Shown: positions 51,208 to 60,106 of the stretch, one piece after another
Layout: each line of letters starts with the position of its first letter
Position numbering within the stretch: the first letter of the stretch is position 1
DNA from: Candidatus Poseidoniia archaeon
Lineage (GTDB): Archaea > Thermoplasmatota > Poseidoniia > MGIII > CG-Epi1
Reading direction: 5' to 3'
Length of the DNA: 64,000 nt
Assembly (NCBI GenBank): GCA_030748895.1
Contig: JASMLC010000002.1
Coordinates: 62,001 to 126,000, forward strand
Notes under the pieces: model-generated
What the model saw: the letters and a program-made list of their open reading frames with translations, nothing else
The model's database searches: none
Told to the model about the DNA's origin: nothing
Program-made: the position numbers and the translations under genes

Positions 51208-51848
51208 GTGCAAACCCCGCGCGGACGCGGCTGCTCGACTACCTTGAGCGGCGCGAATACCTACGCACGCCCGCAGTCCGGGCGGGGATGGAGGCGATCG
51301 ACCGCGCCGCGTTCGTTCCGCAGCCGCAGCGCTACGCTGCGTGGGACGACACGCCGCTGCCTATCGGCCGCGGGCAGACCATCTCTGCGCCGCACATGGT
51401 CGCGATGATGCTCGAGGAGCTGCAGCCGCGCCCCGGCCAGCGGCTGCTCGAGGTCGGCTCCGGGTGCGGCTACCACGCGGCGGTCGCGGCGGCGATGGTC
51501 GCGCCGGACGGCGAGGTGCATACCGTCGAGCGCATCCCGCAACTGGCGCAACGGGCGCGCGCCAACCTTGCGGGCGTCACGAACGCGACGGTGCACCACG
51601 GCGACGGCTCGCTCGGCCTGCCCGAACTGGCGCCGTTCGACCGCATCCTGGTCACCTGCGGCGCGCCGCGGCTGCCGGGGCCGCTGCGCGAGCAGCTCGC
51701 CGTGCGGGGGCGCATGGTGGTGCCGGTCGGCGGCCGCACGTTGCAGGAACTGCTCGTCATCGAGCGTGACAGCGACGAATGGCGCGAAGAGCGGCGGCCC
51801 GGCGTCGCGTTCGTGCCGCTCATCGGGAAGCACGGCTACGAAGATTAA
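51204..51848 (+). CDS. pcm: Protein-L-isoaspartate O-methyltransferase
   Basis: This 214-residue enzyme methylates isoaspartyl residues to start repair of aged proteins. It has DRAAFVPQPQRYAAWDDTPL, PIGRGQTISAPHMVAMM, SAM-binding LLEVGSGCGYHAAVAAAM and RILVTCGAPRLPGPL, all characteristic of PCMT. Its ATG sits in the stop of Rpp21 (ATGA). It converges on purE; a strong hairpin (51875-51894) separates the ends. Confidence 0.95.
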   Translation: MSANPARTRLLDYLERREYLRTPAVRAGMEAIDRAAFVPQPQRYAAWDDTPLPIGRGQTISAPHMVAMMLEELQPRPGQRLLEVGSGCGYHAAVAAAMVAPDGEVHTVERIPQLAQRARANLAGVTNATVHHGDGSLGLPELAPFDRILVTCGAPRLPGPLREQLAVRGRMVVPVGGRTLQELLVIERDSDEWREERRPGVAFVPLIGKHGYED

Positions 51849-51874
51849 ATAGCAGTCGTCGAGAAAATCGGCGC

Positions 51875-51894
51875 GCTGAAACGACCGTTTCAGC
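51875..51894. terminator. Hairpin between convergent pcm and purE
   Basis: GCTGAAAC and GTTTCAGC pair perfectly around a 4-base loop. It lies between the two convergent stop codons and overlaps the last codons of purE. It is a plausible bidirectional 3' end structure, although archaeal termination usually relies on T-runs rather than hairpins. Confidence 0.4.
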
Positions 51895-52351
51895 TCGACT
51901 CGATGACCTTGCGTTCCAGCTCGGCGTGGTAATCTTCCAGCGCGGAAGCCACCGCATCGTCGCCGAGCGCGAGCATGCGCGCCGCGAGCAGCGCGGCGTT
52001 CTCGCCGCGGCCGAGTCCGACCGCGGCGACCGGGACGCCGGGCGGCATCTGCACCACCGAGAGCAGTGAATCGAGGTTGCCGGGCGAGCTGCCCGAGGTG
52101 CACGGGACGCCGATGACCGGCTTGCGCGTGTGCGCCGCCACGACGCCCGGCAGCGCTGCGGAGAGGCCGGCGACGGCGATGAAGACTGACGCGTCGCTGC
52201 CTTCCACGAGCTCGACCACGCGGCGCGGGGTGCGGTGCGCCGACGCGACGTGCGTCGCGTGGCTGATGCCGAGCTGCGCCAGCACCTCCTCCGCCTTCGC
52301 TGCTATCGGCTTGTCGCTCGCCGAGCCGAGCAGCAGCATCACGCTTGTCAT
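51890..52351 (-). CDS. purE: N5-carboxyaminoimidazole ribonucleotide mutase (PurE)
   Basis: This 153-residue enzyme makes CAIR in purine synthesis. It has MLLLGSASDKPIAAKAEEVL, THVASAHRTPRRVVELVE, FIAVAGLSAALPGVVAAHT and PVIGVPCTSG. SASD, with Ala in place of the usual GSDSD, and the text around AGLSAALPG lean towards the class II (AIR carboxylase) side, so the exact reaction (N5-CAIR mutase or direct carboxylation) is open. PurK is not in the window. Confidence 0.92.
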   Translation of the reverse strand: MTSVMLLLGSASDKPIAAKAEEVLAQLGISHATHVASAHRTPRRVVELVEGSDASVFIAVAGLSAALPGVVAAHTRKPVIGVPCTSGSSPGNLDSLLSVVQMPPGVPVAAVGLGRGENAALLAARMLALGDDAVASALEDYHAELERKVIESS

Positions 52352-52460
52352 GCGGCGCCAAGGCGCCGAGTCTTAAGGGTTTGAGTGGCGCGCAATCGTC
52401 GCCAGCGAGCTGCCGCGCCTTCGCCGCGGGCTTTAAAGAAGGCGAGCCATCGCGCCGCGC

Positions 52461-52536
52461 GCCCGGATGGTGTAGCCAGGAATCACTGGAGCTTGCGGAG
52501 CTTCGAACCCGGGTTCGAATCCCGGTCCGGGCGCCA
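52461..52536 (+). tRNA. tRNA-Arg (anticodon GCG)
   Basis: Acceptor GCCCGGA pairs with TCCGGGC, the anticodon stem GGAGC/GCTTC holds loop TTGCGGA with anticodon GCG, and the T arm is CCGGG-TTCGAAT-CCCGG. The discriminator is G (52533) and CCA is encoded (52534-52536). The D stem GTGT/TCAC has one mismatch. A TTTAAA box at about 52432 lies some 25 bases upstream. Confidence 0.93.
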
Positions 52537-52651
52537 GTTCTACGGGTATGCTCTCGACGATAGCGCTTTTCTTTTTTCCGGGCGGCAAGCATAATTTGCC
52601 CCGCTCGCGGGCGGCTGCAAACACTTATCACCGGCTTGACTACGCGCCGCC

Positions 52652-55600
52652 GTGAAGCGGTTCATGACGCTGCTGCTGGTCGCCCTGCTGGCACTACCAA
52701 CGCTGGCAGGGATGCTGCCGGCTGGGGCGATGCCCGTATCACCTGATGGGGTCGAGCTGCCGGCGGAAACGGCGTCGCTGGTCGACCCGCGGCTGGCGCT
52801 GATGGCTGCCCAGCCGGGGCGCATTGGTGAATTGGGGGGAACGCCAGCCCCCGAAGGGCAGATTTCGGTAATCATGCGTGTGGATGATTTACGTGGCGAG
52901 CACCGCACCTACGTTGTGTCCTTAGGTGGTGAAGTCGTATCCTGGTTTCCCAGATTCGAGACATTCGGGGCAATCGTGCCGCTCAATGCGCTACCATCAC
53001 TAACATGGCTTCCTGGACTGGTGTGGCTCGAGCCGGACGTTATGTTCTACCCGGCGCTCGACAACAGCGTCGCGTCGCTGCGCACGACCGACGTCTGGTC
53101 GCAGTTCGGCTTCCGGGGCGAGAACGTGACGATTGCGATTCTCGATACTGGCGTCGACTTCGCGCATGAGTCTCTCGACGACCTTGACGATATCAGCTCG
53201 ACCGACGACCCGAAGATAGCAGTCGACGCGGACGGTAAGCTGGCGTTCTACAACGCTAACACTGACAAGGAATACCCCGACGAGCAGCCGCACGACTCCG
53301 GCAGCCACGGCACGCATGTGGCGGGCATCGCGGCCGGCACCGGCGGGCCTTCGGGAACCTACGCCGGGATGGCCCCGCAGGCGCGGCTCGCCGGGGTCAT
53401 CGCACTCGACGGCGGCGGTGGCGACACCAACGACCTGCTGCGGTCGGTAAACTGGACGATTTCCAACCGCGACCGCTTCAACATCCGCGTCATGTCGCTC
53501 TCGCTGGGCGGGCCGGTCGTGATTCCCGGTGCGACCAATGACGGGCAATCGTCGATTTCGCAGGCGCTCGACAACGCTGTCGAGAACGGCATCGTGACGA
53601 CGGTCGCCATCGGCAACGGCAACCTGGGCGTCGCGGCGCACCCCGGCTCGGTGACCTACCCGGGCGACAGCGAACGCGCGATTACCGTCGGCTCGGTCAA
53701 CGACAACCACAACCGCGAAATCTACTCGTCGCGCGGCCCGACTGGCGACGGCCGTCTCAAGCCCGATGTGATGGCGCCCGGTGGTGGCGTGATGTCCGCC
53801 CAGAAAGGAAGCGGCGACGGCTACGTCTCCTATTCCGGGACGAGCATGTCGGCGCCGCACGTCGCCGGCCTTGCCGCATTGATGGTGCAGGCCAACCCGC
53901 AGATGCGGCCCGACGCCGCCAGCAGTCCCTATAAGCAAATCATGCGCGAGACCAGCGACCACCGCGTCCCGTTCGACCTGGATTGCGGCGAGTTATACTC
54001 GCCCAACAACTGCTACGGCTGGGGCACGGTCGATGCGCTCGGCGCGGTGCGGCGAGCACTCGACCTGCGCTCCGGCTCCATTGCGGGGCCGCCCGAAATT
54101 CCGGTGCTCGAGAACGGCAGCTTCACGCTCGCGATGGATTACACCCGCACCGAGCACACGACTCGCGGCGAGGATGGCGGCACCATCCAGGACTACCCGC
54201 AAGGCGAGCAGCCCGATTCGGTGCGGGTCGAGGCGCGCTGGTCAGCGTCCTGGCCGGCGCCCAGCAACTTCGAACTGGACGCCGATGCCGCCGACGGGCT
54301 GACCGCCGAGGCGGCCTTCGCCTCTGGCGTCGATGGCGGCGAGCGATTCGTGCGCGGCTGGTTCAACTACACCGGCGAGCCGGCAGCGGGCGCGGTGCTC
54401 ATCTCGTACCCGACGCTGCGCTTCGACCTCGGGGCGCCGGTCGCTGTCACCGAGACGCAGCTACGCGCCAGCTACGCGCTTAACAACAATCCCGGCATTT
54501 CCCGGTCTCTGGAGGTCAGCAGCTACAGCGACCCGCCCGACCTGCGCATCGAGGAGCTGCGGCTGCAGCCCGAGGTGCCGCTGCCCGAAGAGGAGGTGCA
54601 GCTGATCGCGCGCATCGTCAACGAAGGTCTCGGCCGAGCGCGCAGCTTCAGCGTCGAGTTCAGCCTCGACGGCGAGCCGCTCGGCACCCGTGAGGGGTCG
54701 TTAGACCCTGAACAGGCGCTGAACCTTGCGCTGCCGTGGACCGCGGTGCTCGGCGAGCACGAGTTCACCGCATTGCTGGTTGACATCTCGCCCACTGATG
54801 CTGATGATTCTGACCACAGCGCCACGCTCTCGGCAACAGTCACTGACATTATTGATACGCAGCCGCCGCTGGCGTTCATCACCGCGCCGCACGAAAACGA
54901 AATCCTCTCCGGGACCGTTACAGTCAGCGGCACCGCGAGCGACAACTACGCGGTGCGTCGGGTCGAGGTGCGTGTCGCGCCCAACGCATGGGAGACCGCT
55001 TCCGGCACCATTGACTGGGGCTGGGAATGGAACACAACAGCTGACCTGAACGGTCGCTACCGGATTGAGGCGCGGGCGTGGGACGGCTTTAATTACTCGT
55101 CGTCGGCGACAGTCGAGGTCGAAATAACCAACGACGACGCCAACCGGCGGCCCACCGCACGGCTCTCGGCGGAGCCGCTCGAGCTCGAGTTCGGCGAGCC
55201 CGTGAGCTTCAGTGGAAACGGTTCCAGCGACGACTCGCAAGTCGCCGGCTACGCCTTCGATTTCGGCGATGGCGACGCCACCGGCTGGGCTTCGCAGTCG
55301 TGGGCGCGCCACACCTACCTCTCACCGGGCAGCTACACGGCAACGCTCGAGGTGCAGGACGACGAGGGCGCGCACTCTTCGGCGCCCGCCAGCGTTACTA
55401 TCATGGTCCTCGACGAGCAGCCCAACCGGCCGCCACTGGCGCTGATTGCGCTGCCGCAGCCGGGCACGCAGCTCTCCGCAGGGGTGGTGGCGCTCTCGGC
55501 TGCCGGCAGCAGCGACCCGGACGGCGACCCGCTGCTCTTTAGCTGGAGCAGCGACCGCGACGGCCACCTCGTGACGACCTCCTCGTTCGAGACGTCTGCG

Positions 55601-55810
55601 ACGCTCTCGGCCGGCGCGCACATCCTGACGCTGGAGGTGCGTGACGGCGAGGGAGGTGAAACGACCGCGACAGTCGCGGTCGAGGTCCGCGCTATCGAAC
55701 GCGAAGACTCGTCATTCCTGCCCGCGCCGGGTGCGTGGATGACGGCGGTCGCCCTCGCCGGCGTCAGTCTTCTTCTGGCTGCCAGACGTGACCGGTCTCG
55801 TCGAGGTTGA
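52652..55810 (+). CDS. Large secreted subtilisin-like protease (S8) with CARDB and PKD domains
   Basis: This 1052-residue exported protease has a signal peptide (residues 1-20), a propeptide and an S8 domain with Asp165 (AILDTGVDFAH), His219 (SHGTHVAGIAAG) and Ser398 (YSGTSMSAPHVAGLAAL). Downstream are a CARDB-like domain (about 625-730), an Ig-like domain (about 740-830), a PKD domain (about 835-925, YAFDFGDGDA), another PKD-like module and a C-terminal helix plus Arg tail as anchor. It should break down external protein. GTG 52652 follows an ACACTTATC box by about 23-31 bases. The end overlaps the next gene by 47 bases. Confidence 0.93.
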   Translation: MKRFMTLLLVALLALPTLAGMLPAGAMPVSPDGVELPAETASLVDPRLALMAAQPGRIGELGGTPAPEGQISVIMRVDDLRGEHRTYVVSLGGEVVSWFPRFETFGAIVPLNALPSLTWLPGLVWLEPDVMFYPALDNSVASLRTTDVWSQFGFRGENVTIAILDTGVDFAHESLDDLDDISSTDDPKIAVDADGKLAFYNANTDKEYPDEQPHDSGSHGTHVAGIAAGTGGPSGTYAGMAPQARLAGVIALDGGGGDTNDLLRSVNWTISNRDRFNIRVMSLSLGGPVVIPGATNDGQSSISQALDNAVENGIVTTVAIGNGNLGVAAHPGSVTYPGDSERAITVGSVNDNHNREIYSSRGPTGDGRLKPDVMAPGGGVMSAQKGSGDGYVSYSGTSMSAPHVAGLAALMVQANPQMRPDAASSPYKQIMRETSDHRVPFDLDCGELYSPNNCYGWGTVDALGAVRRALDLRSGSIAGPPEIPVLENGSFTLAMDYTRTEHTTRGEDGGTIQDYPQGEQPDSVRVEARWSASWPAPSNFELDADAADGLTAEAAFASGVDGGERFVRGWFNYTGEPAAGAVLISYPTLRFDLGAPVAVTETQLRASYALNNNPGISRSLEVSSYSDPPDLRIEELRLQPEVPLPEEEVQLIARIVNEGLGRARSFSVEFSLDGEPLGTREGSLDPEQALNLALPWTAVLGEHEFTALLVDISPTDADDSDHSATLSATVTDIIDTQPPLAFITAPHENEILSGTVTVSGTASDNYAVRRVEVRVAPNAWETASGTIDWGWEWNTTADLNGRYRIEARAWDGFNYSSSATVEVEITNDDANRRPTARLSAEPLELEFGEPVSFSGNGSSDDSQVAGYAFDFGDGDATGWASQSWARHTYLSPGSYTATLEVQDDEGAHSSAPASVTIMVLDEQPNRPPLALIALPQPGTQLSAGVVALSAAGSSDPDGDPLLFSWSSDRDGHLVTTSSFETSATLSAGAHILTLEVRDGEGGETTATVAVEVRAIEREDSSFLPAPGAWMTAVALAGVSLLLAARRDRSRRG

Positions 55811-56069
55811 AGACCTCACGCAACAGTTCGTCGGTGAACCGCTTTCCAATCGAGGTCTCGGCCTGAATATATTCCTCCAGCTCGCCGAGGTCAATCTCGC
55901 CGTCGGGGCCGAAGGCCACCGGCGATTCGGCGAAGCGGAAGCGCACTTCCTGCGCGCCGCGGTCGAAGCTGAACTCCTCGAGGTAACCGGCTTCGCGCAT
56001 CAACTCGCCCAGATCCACCAGCCGCTTGCCGCGTGCGGTGGAATCAACCCGGAAGGCGATAGTGGTCAT
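55764..56069 (-). CDS. Small acidic protein, unknown
   Basis: This 101-residue cytoplasmic protein begins MTTIAFRVDSTARGKRLVDL and is acidic, with EIDLGELEEYIQAETSIGKR in the middle. No family is recognised. It overlaps the 3' end of the subtilase gene by 47 bases. A GTTTTTAG box lies about 20-30 bases upstream. Regular strand–helix alternation and normal codon use support a real gene. Confidence 0.65.
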   Translation of the reverse strand: MTTIAFRVDSTARGKRLVDLGELMREAGYLEEFSFDRGAQEVRFRFAESPVAFGPDGEIDLGELEEYIQAETSIGKRFTDELLREVFNLDETGHVWQPEED

Positions 56070-56118
56070 GCGGGCGTAGCGGCAGCCGGCTAAAAACTGT
56101 GACCCCCGGGCGCCCGCG

Positions 56119-56481
56119 TCAGCCGGCGAACTCGACGCGCGAGGTCTCGTTCTCCCACAGCACCAGCTTGCGCAGCTGCGGCAGGCTCGGCGCCAGCCGT
56201 TCCCAGAGCCATGCGACCAGCACCTCGCTGGTCGGGTTCTCCAGCCCCGGAAGGTCGTTGAGGTAGTTGTGGTCGACCTGCGCTTTCAGCGACGCGAACG
56301 CCTCTTCGAGTAGTGCGAAATCGACCACCATCCCGGTCGCGGGGTCCATCTCGCCTTCAACGTGGATTTCGAGCCGGAAGGCCTGACCGTAGACCCGCCT
56401 ACAGGGATGGCCTGCGGGGACGCGCGTCAGCTTGCGCGCCGACTCGAAACGGATGATATGGACCAGTTTGTGGACGCCCAC
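56119..56481 (-). CDS. QueD-like (6-carboxytetrahydropterin synthase/PTPS) protein lacking zinc histidines
   Basis: This 120-residue protein is strikingly close to QueD over its length: DHNYLNDLPGLENPTSEVL, GMVVDFALLEEAF and VLWENETSRVEF are intact, as are the catalytic Cys (AGHPCRRV) and the Asp-His pair. QueD normally binds zinc with the His of AHRL and the two of HGH. Here these read ARKL and YGQ, so all three ligands are lost. It may be a zinc-free homologue with a new role or one using another metal site. GTG 56481 abuts the MBL gene stop; the two are probably co-transcribed. Confidence 0.8.
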   Translation of the reverse strand: MGVHKLVHIIRFESARKLTRVPAGHPCRRVYGQAFRLEIHVEGEMDPATGMVVDFALLEEAFASLKAQVDHNYLNDLPGLENPTSEVLVAWLWERLAPSLPQLRKLVLWENETSRVEFAG

Positions 56482-57222
56482 TCAGCAGGTGACGACATCG
56501 CCCGATTCGGGGATGGTCCACTTGCGCTGGCGGTATTTCTTGAGGATATCCTTCTTCTGCTTGCGCAGGTCGCGCTGCAGGTGGACCAGCGCCATCTGCT
56601 TTGGTCGCGCCAGGTCATGCAGTCGCTCCAGCTGGACCAGGCTGCAGTGGGTCTTGGTCTGCCCGTCCTCAAGGTATGCCTCGTGCACCAGCAGGTTGGC
56701 TCCCGTGTAGAGCTTGGCGGCGGTGGGGGTGAACATCCCGTCACCCGAGTAGCAGAACACCTTCTGCGGCGAGCCCGCTTCGAGGCGCAGCCCGAGGTTC
56801 TGGACGCTGTGGCGCGTGTTGACGACGCGCAGGTTCCAGTCGTCCCAGCGGTGCGACCGCTGTAGCTCGCGGAAACGTAGTGTGAAGGGAATGTGCTTGA
56901 CCATCCCGGGGTACGCCATCTCCATCAGCCGCTCGAGGTGGCGCTGGCTCCCGACCGGGCCGAAGAGGTAGAATGGGCGCGTGCGGCCATCTTCCCACAT
57001 GCGCATCAGCAACGCCGGCAGTCCGAAGACGTGGTCAGCGTGGAAATGCGAGATAAATACACCATCGAGGAAGTCGGGCCGGACCGAAATCTTCCACACT
57101 TCGGATGGTGTGTTGGCACCACACTCGACCAGCATGCGTCGTCCGGCTGCCTCTACCAGCAGGCAGACGTTGGTCTGCGTCTCGTCGAATGCCTCACCGA
57201 CACCCAGGAAACTGATTTTCAT
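56482..57222 (-). CDS. MBL-fold hydrolase, RNase Z-like
   Basis: This 246-residue cytoplasmic metallo-beta-lactamase-fold protein has the metal motif FISHFHADHVFGLP, a second His region NTRHSVQNLGLRLE, the Asp in CYSGDGMFTPT and a final His in MALVHLQ. RNase Z and related phosphodiesterases share this order, but the tRNA-binding exosite is not seen. The 3' neighbour is the QueD-like gene, and both are on one transcript, so a pterin- or deazaguanine-related phosphodiesterase is possible. A TGAAAAATG box is about 25 bases upstream. Confidence 0.8.
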   Translation of the reverse strand: MKISFLGVGEAFDETQTNVCLLVEAAGRRMLVECGANTPSEVWKISVRPDFLDGVFISHFHADHVFGLPALLMRMWEDGRTRPFYLFGPVGSQRHLERLMEMAYPGMVKHIPFTLRFRELQRSHRWDDWNLRVVNTRHSVQNLGLRLEAGSPQKVFCYSGDGMFTPTAAKLYTGANLLVHEAYLEDGQTKTHCSLVQLERLHDLARPKQMALVHLQRDLRKQKKDILKKYRQRKWTIPESGDVVTC

Positions 57223-57368
57223 GTTCTCGCCCCGCTTGATTCATTTTTCATAGTTTGTTTCACCTCGCGCTGCTGGACGCCCGTTCCCGGCACTAAATAC
57301 CATGGCCAGAACAACGAGCTTTTCGCCGCATACTTCCGAATTATTTAATAATTGCGCAGGAAATCGCT

Positions 57369-57887
57369 TCAGCGCGAGCGGCGGTGCCCCTCGAGGTAGT
57401 GGTAGACCGAGCCGTGCTCGGCCCCCGCGAGCAGCATCCCCAGCGCGACCTTGGCCGCCTCGACCGCCTCGAGCGAGCCAAGCAGCGCTACCGTATGCCC
57501 CTGCACCGCCATGCGGGCGTTGCTCTGCTCCTCGATGATGCGGCGTGTCTTGCCGTTGCGACCGATGACCCTGCCGCGCATCCGCTCCAGCCGCTTGCGC
57601 GAGTGGCCGGTGTGGTCGCGGATATCGACCACTTCAAGGTAGGTCTCGGGGTCGAGCAGCTCGCGTGCCGTCTCCGGGGAAAAGCCGCGGCCGATGGCGC
57701 GCACGACCGCCAGCAGCTGCAGCGCCAGCAGCGCGTCGCCCCGCTCGGGCTGGACGACGCGCACCATCCCGGTCCGCGAGTCAATTTCGAGGGTACAGCC
57801 GGTGGCGTCCTCGAACTCCTTGCGGGTTTCTCCGTCGTGGCCTATGAGCACCCCGATGCGACGTTGCGGAATCCTCACGTACTCCAT
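57369..57887 (-). CDS. KH-domain RNA-binding protein (archaeal Dim2/Pno1-like)
   Basis: This 172-residue protein has two KH domains: the first with VRIPQRRIGVLIGHDGETRK (GxxG: GHDG) and the second with MRGRVIGRNGKTRRIIEEQS (GxxG: GRNG). It corresponds to the archaeal homologue of Pno1/Dim2, which binds 16S rRNA during small-subunit maturation. It overlaps the RIO1 kinase gene by 13 bases, and aIF1A precedes both, a conserved archaeal ribosome-related cluster. Confidence 0.92.
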   Translation of the reverse strand: MEYVRIPQRRIGVLIGHDGETRKEFEDATGCTLEIDSRTGMVRVVQPERGDALLALQLLAVVRAIGRGFSPETARELLDPETYLEVVDIRDHTGHSRKRLERMRGRVIGRNGKTRRIIEEQSNARMAVQGHTVALLGSLEAVEAAKVALGMLLAGAEHGSVYHYLEGHRRSR

Positions 57888-58624
57888 TGCTCGACCTCCT
57901 GTCGCGACAGCCCCGGCAGCCGCTTGCGGAACCAGCGGTGGATATTGCCAAGGTCGCGCTCATGCAGCTCTGCGAAGCGTGGATGCTGGCGAGGTACCGC
58001 CTGCCCCACGTCGATAATGCAGGGCTGCTCGCGCACGTTAAGCACGTTGTATTCCGACAGGTCGCCGTGCGCCAGCCCCGCGCCGTGGTACGCCTTCACC
58101 GAGCCCATCAGCGCCTGCAGGAACTCGCGCGGTTCCTCGGGCGGCAGCTCGCGCAGCGTTGGATAGGGGTGGTAGCGCCAGCCGCGGTACTGCATCACCA
58201 GCAGGTTGCGGTGGACGTGGAACGGCTGCGGTACGCTGGCGCCAGCGGCGTGCATCAGGTGCAGGTTCTTGAATTCCTTCTGCGCCCAGGTGAAAATCCG
58301 GTCGCGGTGCGACTTGCCGCTGTGCGGGAAGCGCGGGTCGCCATCAAGGTAGGGCGCCAGCTTGCGGAAGGTGGCAGTGCTGAGCCGGTAGATTTTCACG
58401 GCGCGGTTGCGCCCGTCGCGCGTCTTGCCGCGGAAGACGTTCGCCTCCTTGCCGGTGGCGATGATGTTTTCGAGCGTGTGCAGCACGCCGCGGCTGAAGA
58501 GCTGCTGGATGGCGTGCAACGTCGGCTCGTCAAACACCGCGTCGAGTGTCTTGCGTCCGTCGCGGTCGCCCGCGCGTACAAGCTGCCCCCGCTGTCGGTC
58601 CAGCCTCAGCAGGCTCTCTTCCAT
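57875..58624 (-). CDS. rio1: RIO1-type serine/threonine protein kinase
   Basis: This 249-residue atypical kinase/ATPase acts in late 40S-type subunit maturation. It has the flexible ATP loop STGKEANVFRG (read ATGKEANVFRG), the Lys in RAVKIYR, the catalytic LAHGDLSEYNVL and the metal loop PCIIDVGQAVP. The usual N-terminal RIO helices are short but present. It starts in the TGATG overlap with the aIF1A stop and ends 13 bases inside the KH gene. Confidence 0.95.
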   Translation of the reverse strand: MEESLLRLDRQRGQLVRAGDRDGRKTLDAVFDEPTLHAIQQLFSRGVLHTLENIIATGKEANVFRGKTRDGRNRAVKIYRLSTATFRKLAPYLDGDPRFPHSGKSHRDRIFTWAQKEFKNLHLMHAAGASVPQPFHVHRNLLVMQYRGWRYHPYPTLRELPPEEPREFLQALMGSVKAYHGAGLAHGDLSEYNVLNVREQPCIIDVGQAVPRQHPRFAELHERDLGNIHRWFRKRLPGLSRQEVEQWST

Positions 58625-59010
58625 CAGTAAATGTCCAGGATTTCCGGTATCAGGTCCTGCCGCTTCAGGTTGGCGCTTTGCGTCGCCGTGTAGCGGAACT
58701 TGACGTCAGCCTTCGAATCCTGGAACGACCACGGGACGATAATCAGCAGGTCGTTCTCGCGCACCCACATCCGGCGCCGCAGCTTGCCGGGGATGCGCCC
58801 CATGCGCCGCTTGCCATCCTCGCAGATGAGCTGCAGCCGGCTGCCGCCCTGGAAGGTCTCGGCGACGGCGAACATTTCCCCTTTGGGGCGATACGGCAGC
58901 GGCAGCCGCAACGTATGTTTCTGCCCCTCCTTGTCTTCAATGGTGACTTTTACGCTCTGCTTGAATCCGCGCTTTTTGTCGTCGCTGGGGACTGCCACAT
59001 CGTGCGGCAC
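58624..59010 (-). CDS. eif1A: Translation initiation factor aIF1A
   Basis: This roughly 128-residue OB-fold factor binds the ribosomal A site during initiation. It has LPYRPKGEMFAVAETFQGGS, LICEDGKRRMGRIPGKLRRR and MWVRENDLLIIVPWSFQDSK, the aIF1A core. No ATG fits: the frame has GTG at 59010 and 58998. A GCTTATAA box (59028-59021) lies 11-30 bases before them, favouring GTG 58998 for a leaderless start or 59010 with a minimal leader. It leads the aIF1A–RIO1–KH operon. Confidence 0.93.
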   Translation of the reverse strand: MPHDVAVPSDDKKRGFKQSVKVTIEDKEGQKHTLRLPLPYRPKGEMFAVAETFQGGSRLQLICEDGKRRMGRIPGKLRRRMWVRENDLLIIVPWSFQDSKADVKFRYTATQSANLKRQDLIPEILDIY

Positions 59011-59077
59011 ATCCAGACGGTTATAAGCATTGAGTCGCGCCCCAACGGTTTTTCCCCGTCGGCGGGGTGCGGTCGCG

Positions 59078-60106
59078 ATGCACCACACCCCGCTCCATGC
59101 AAGCCACAGGGCCCTCGGCGCGCGGCTGGTCGACTTCGCCGGCTGGGAAATGCCCATCCAGTTCGAAGGCATCATCGCTGAACACCGTGCGGTGCGGTCG
59201 GCCGCGGGCGTCTTCGATGTCTCGCACATGGGGCAGCTTTTCGTTCGTGGCCCGAAGGCGGCGGCGTTTCTGGCGTGGGTGACAACATGGGATATCCGCA
59301 ACCTCGAGCCGGGGCGCTGCCGTTACTGCCACATCCTCGACGAACAGGGCTGCATCATCGATGACACGATAGTCTACTGCCTCGCCCCCGACGAGTTCCT
59401 GCTGGTGCCCAACGCCGCCACGACCGGTCGCATTGCGGACTGGCTTGCGACGCACATCGCCGACTTCAACGCGACGCTGGAAGACCGCAGTGCGGAGCTG
59501 GCGTGCATTGCGCTGCAAGGCCCTGACGCGCCACGACTGCTCGAGATGCATCTCGCATTGGCGGTCGAGCCGTTCAGCCACACGCGGCAGGGTGAATTCA
59601 TTGTCAGCGGCACGGGATATACGGGCGAGCCGGGGTGCGAAATCATCCTGCCGCGCGACGCGGCGCTGGCGCAATGGGAGGCGCTGCTGGCGCTCGGAGC
59701 CGCGCCGTGCGGGCTTGGCGCGCGTGACACGCTGCGGCTCGAGCGCGGAATGCTGCTCTCGGGGACTGATTTTGACGGGGGCCAGACGCCGCTCGAGGCG
59801 AATTGCGGCTGGGTCATCGGCTGGGGCCACCAGTTCATCGGCCGCGAGCCGCTGCTGGCGCAGCGCGGCAGCGGCTACGCGGTGCTGCGCGGCATCCAGC
59901 TTGGGGAGCGCGGCGTTCCGCGCCCCGGCTGCGAGGTTTTCCACGCCGGCGAACGCGTCGGCCAGCTCACGAGCGGGACGCTCTCTCCATCGCTGGGGAC
60001 TGGCATCGGCCTCGCCTACCTCAACCTCAAGCCGGGGACCGCGGTGACGGTCGCCGTGCGCGGAAAACACTTAAACGCGCGCGTGGTGCGGCCGCCGTTC
60101 CAGTGA
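59078..60106 (+). CDS. gcvT: Glycine cleavage T protein (aminomethyltransferase)
   Basis: This 342-residue folate enzyme takes the aminomethyl group from GcvH and gives methylene-THF and ammonia. It has HASHRALGARLVDFAGWEMP, FDVSHMGQLFVRGPKAAAFL, GYTGEPGCEIILP and RDTLRLERGMLLSG. The substrate Asp and the Arg near the C-terminus match the family. It is co-transcribed with gcvH, overlapping by GTGA. The P protein (GcvP) is not in the window. ATG 59078 gives the standard N-terminus. Confidence 0.95.
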   Translation: MHHTPLHASHRALGARLVDFAGWEMPIQFEGIIAEHRAVRSAAGVFDVSHMGQLFVRGPKAAAFLAWVTTWDIRNLEPGRCRYCHILDEQGCIIDDTIVYCLAPDEFLLVPNAATTGRIADWLATHIADFNATLEDRSAELACIALQGPDAPRLLEMHLALAVEPFSHTRQGEFIVSGTGYTGEPGCEIILPRDAALAQWEALLALGAAPCGLGARDTLRLERGMLLSGTDFDGGQTPLEANCGWVIGWGHQFIGREPLLAQRGSGYAVLRGIQLGERGVPRPGCEVFHAGERVGQLTSGTLSPSLGTGIGLAYLNLKPGTAVTVAVRGKHLNARVVRPPFQ

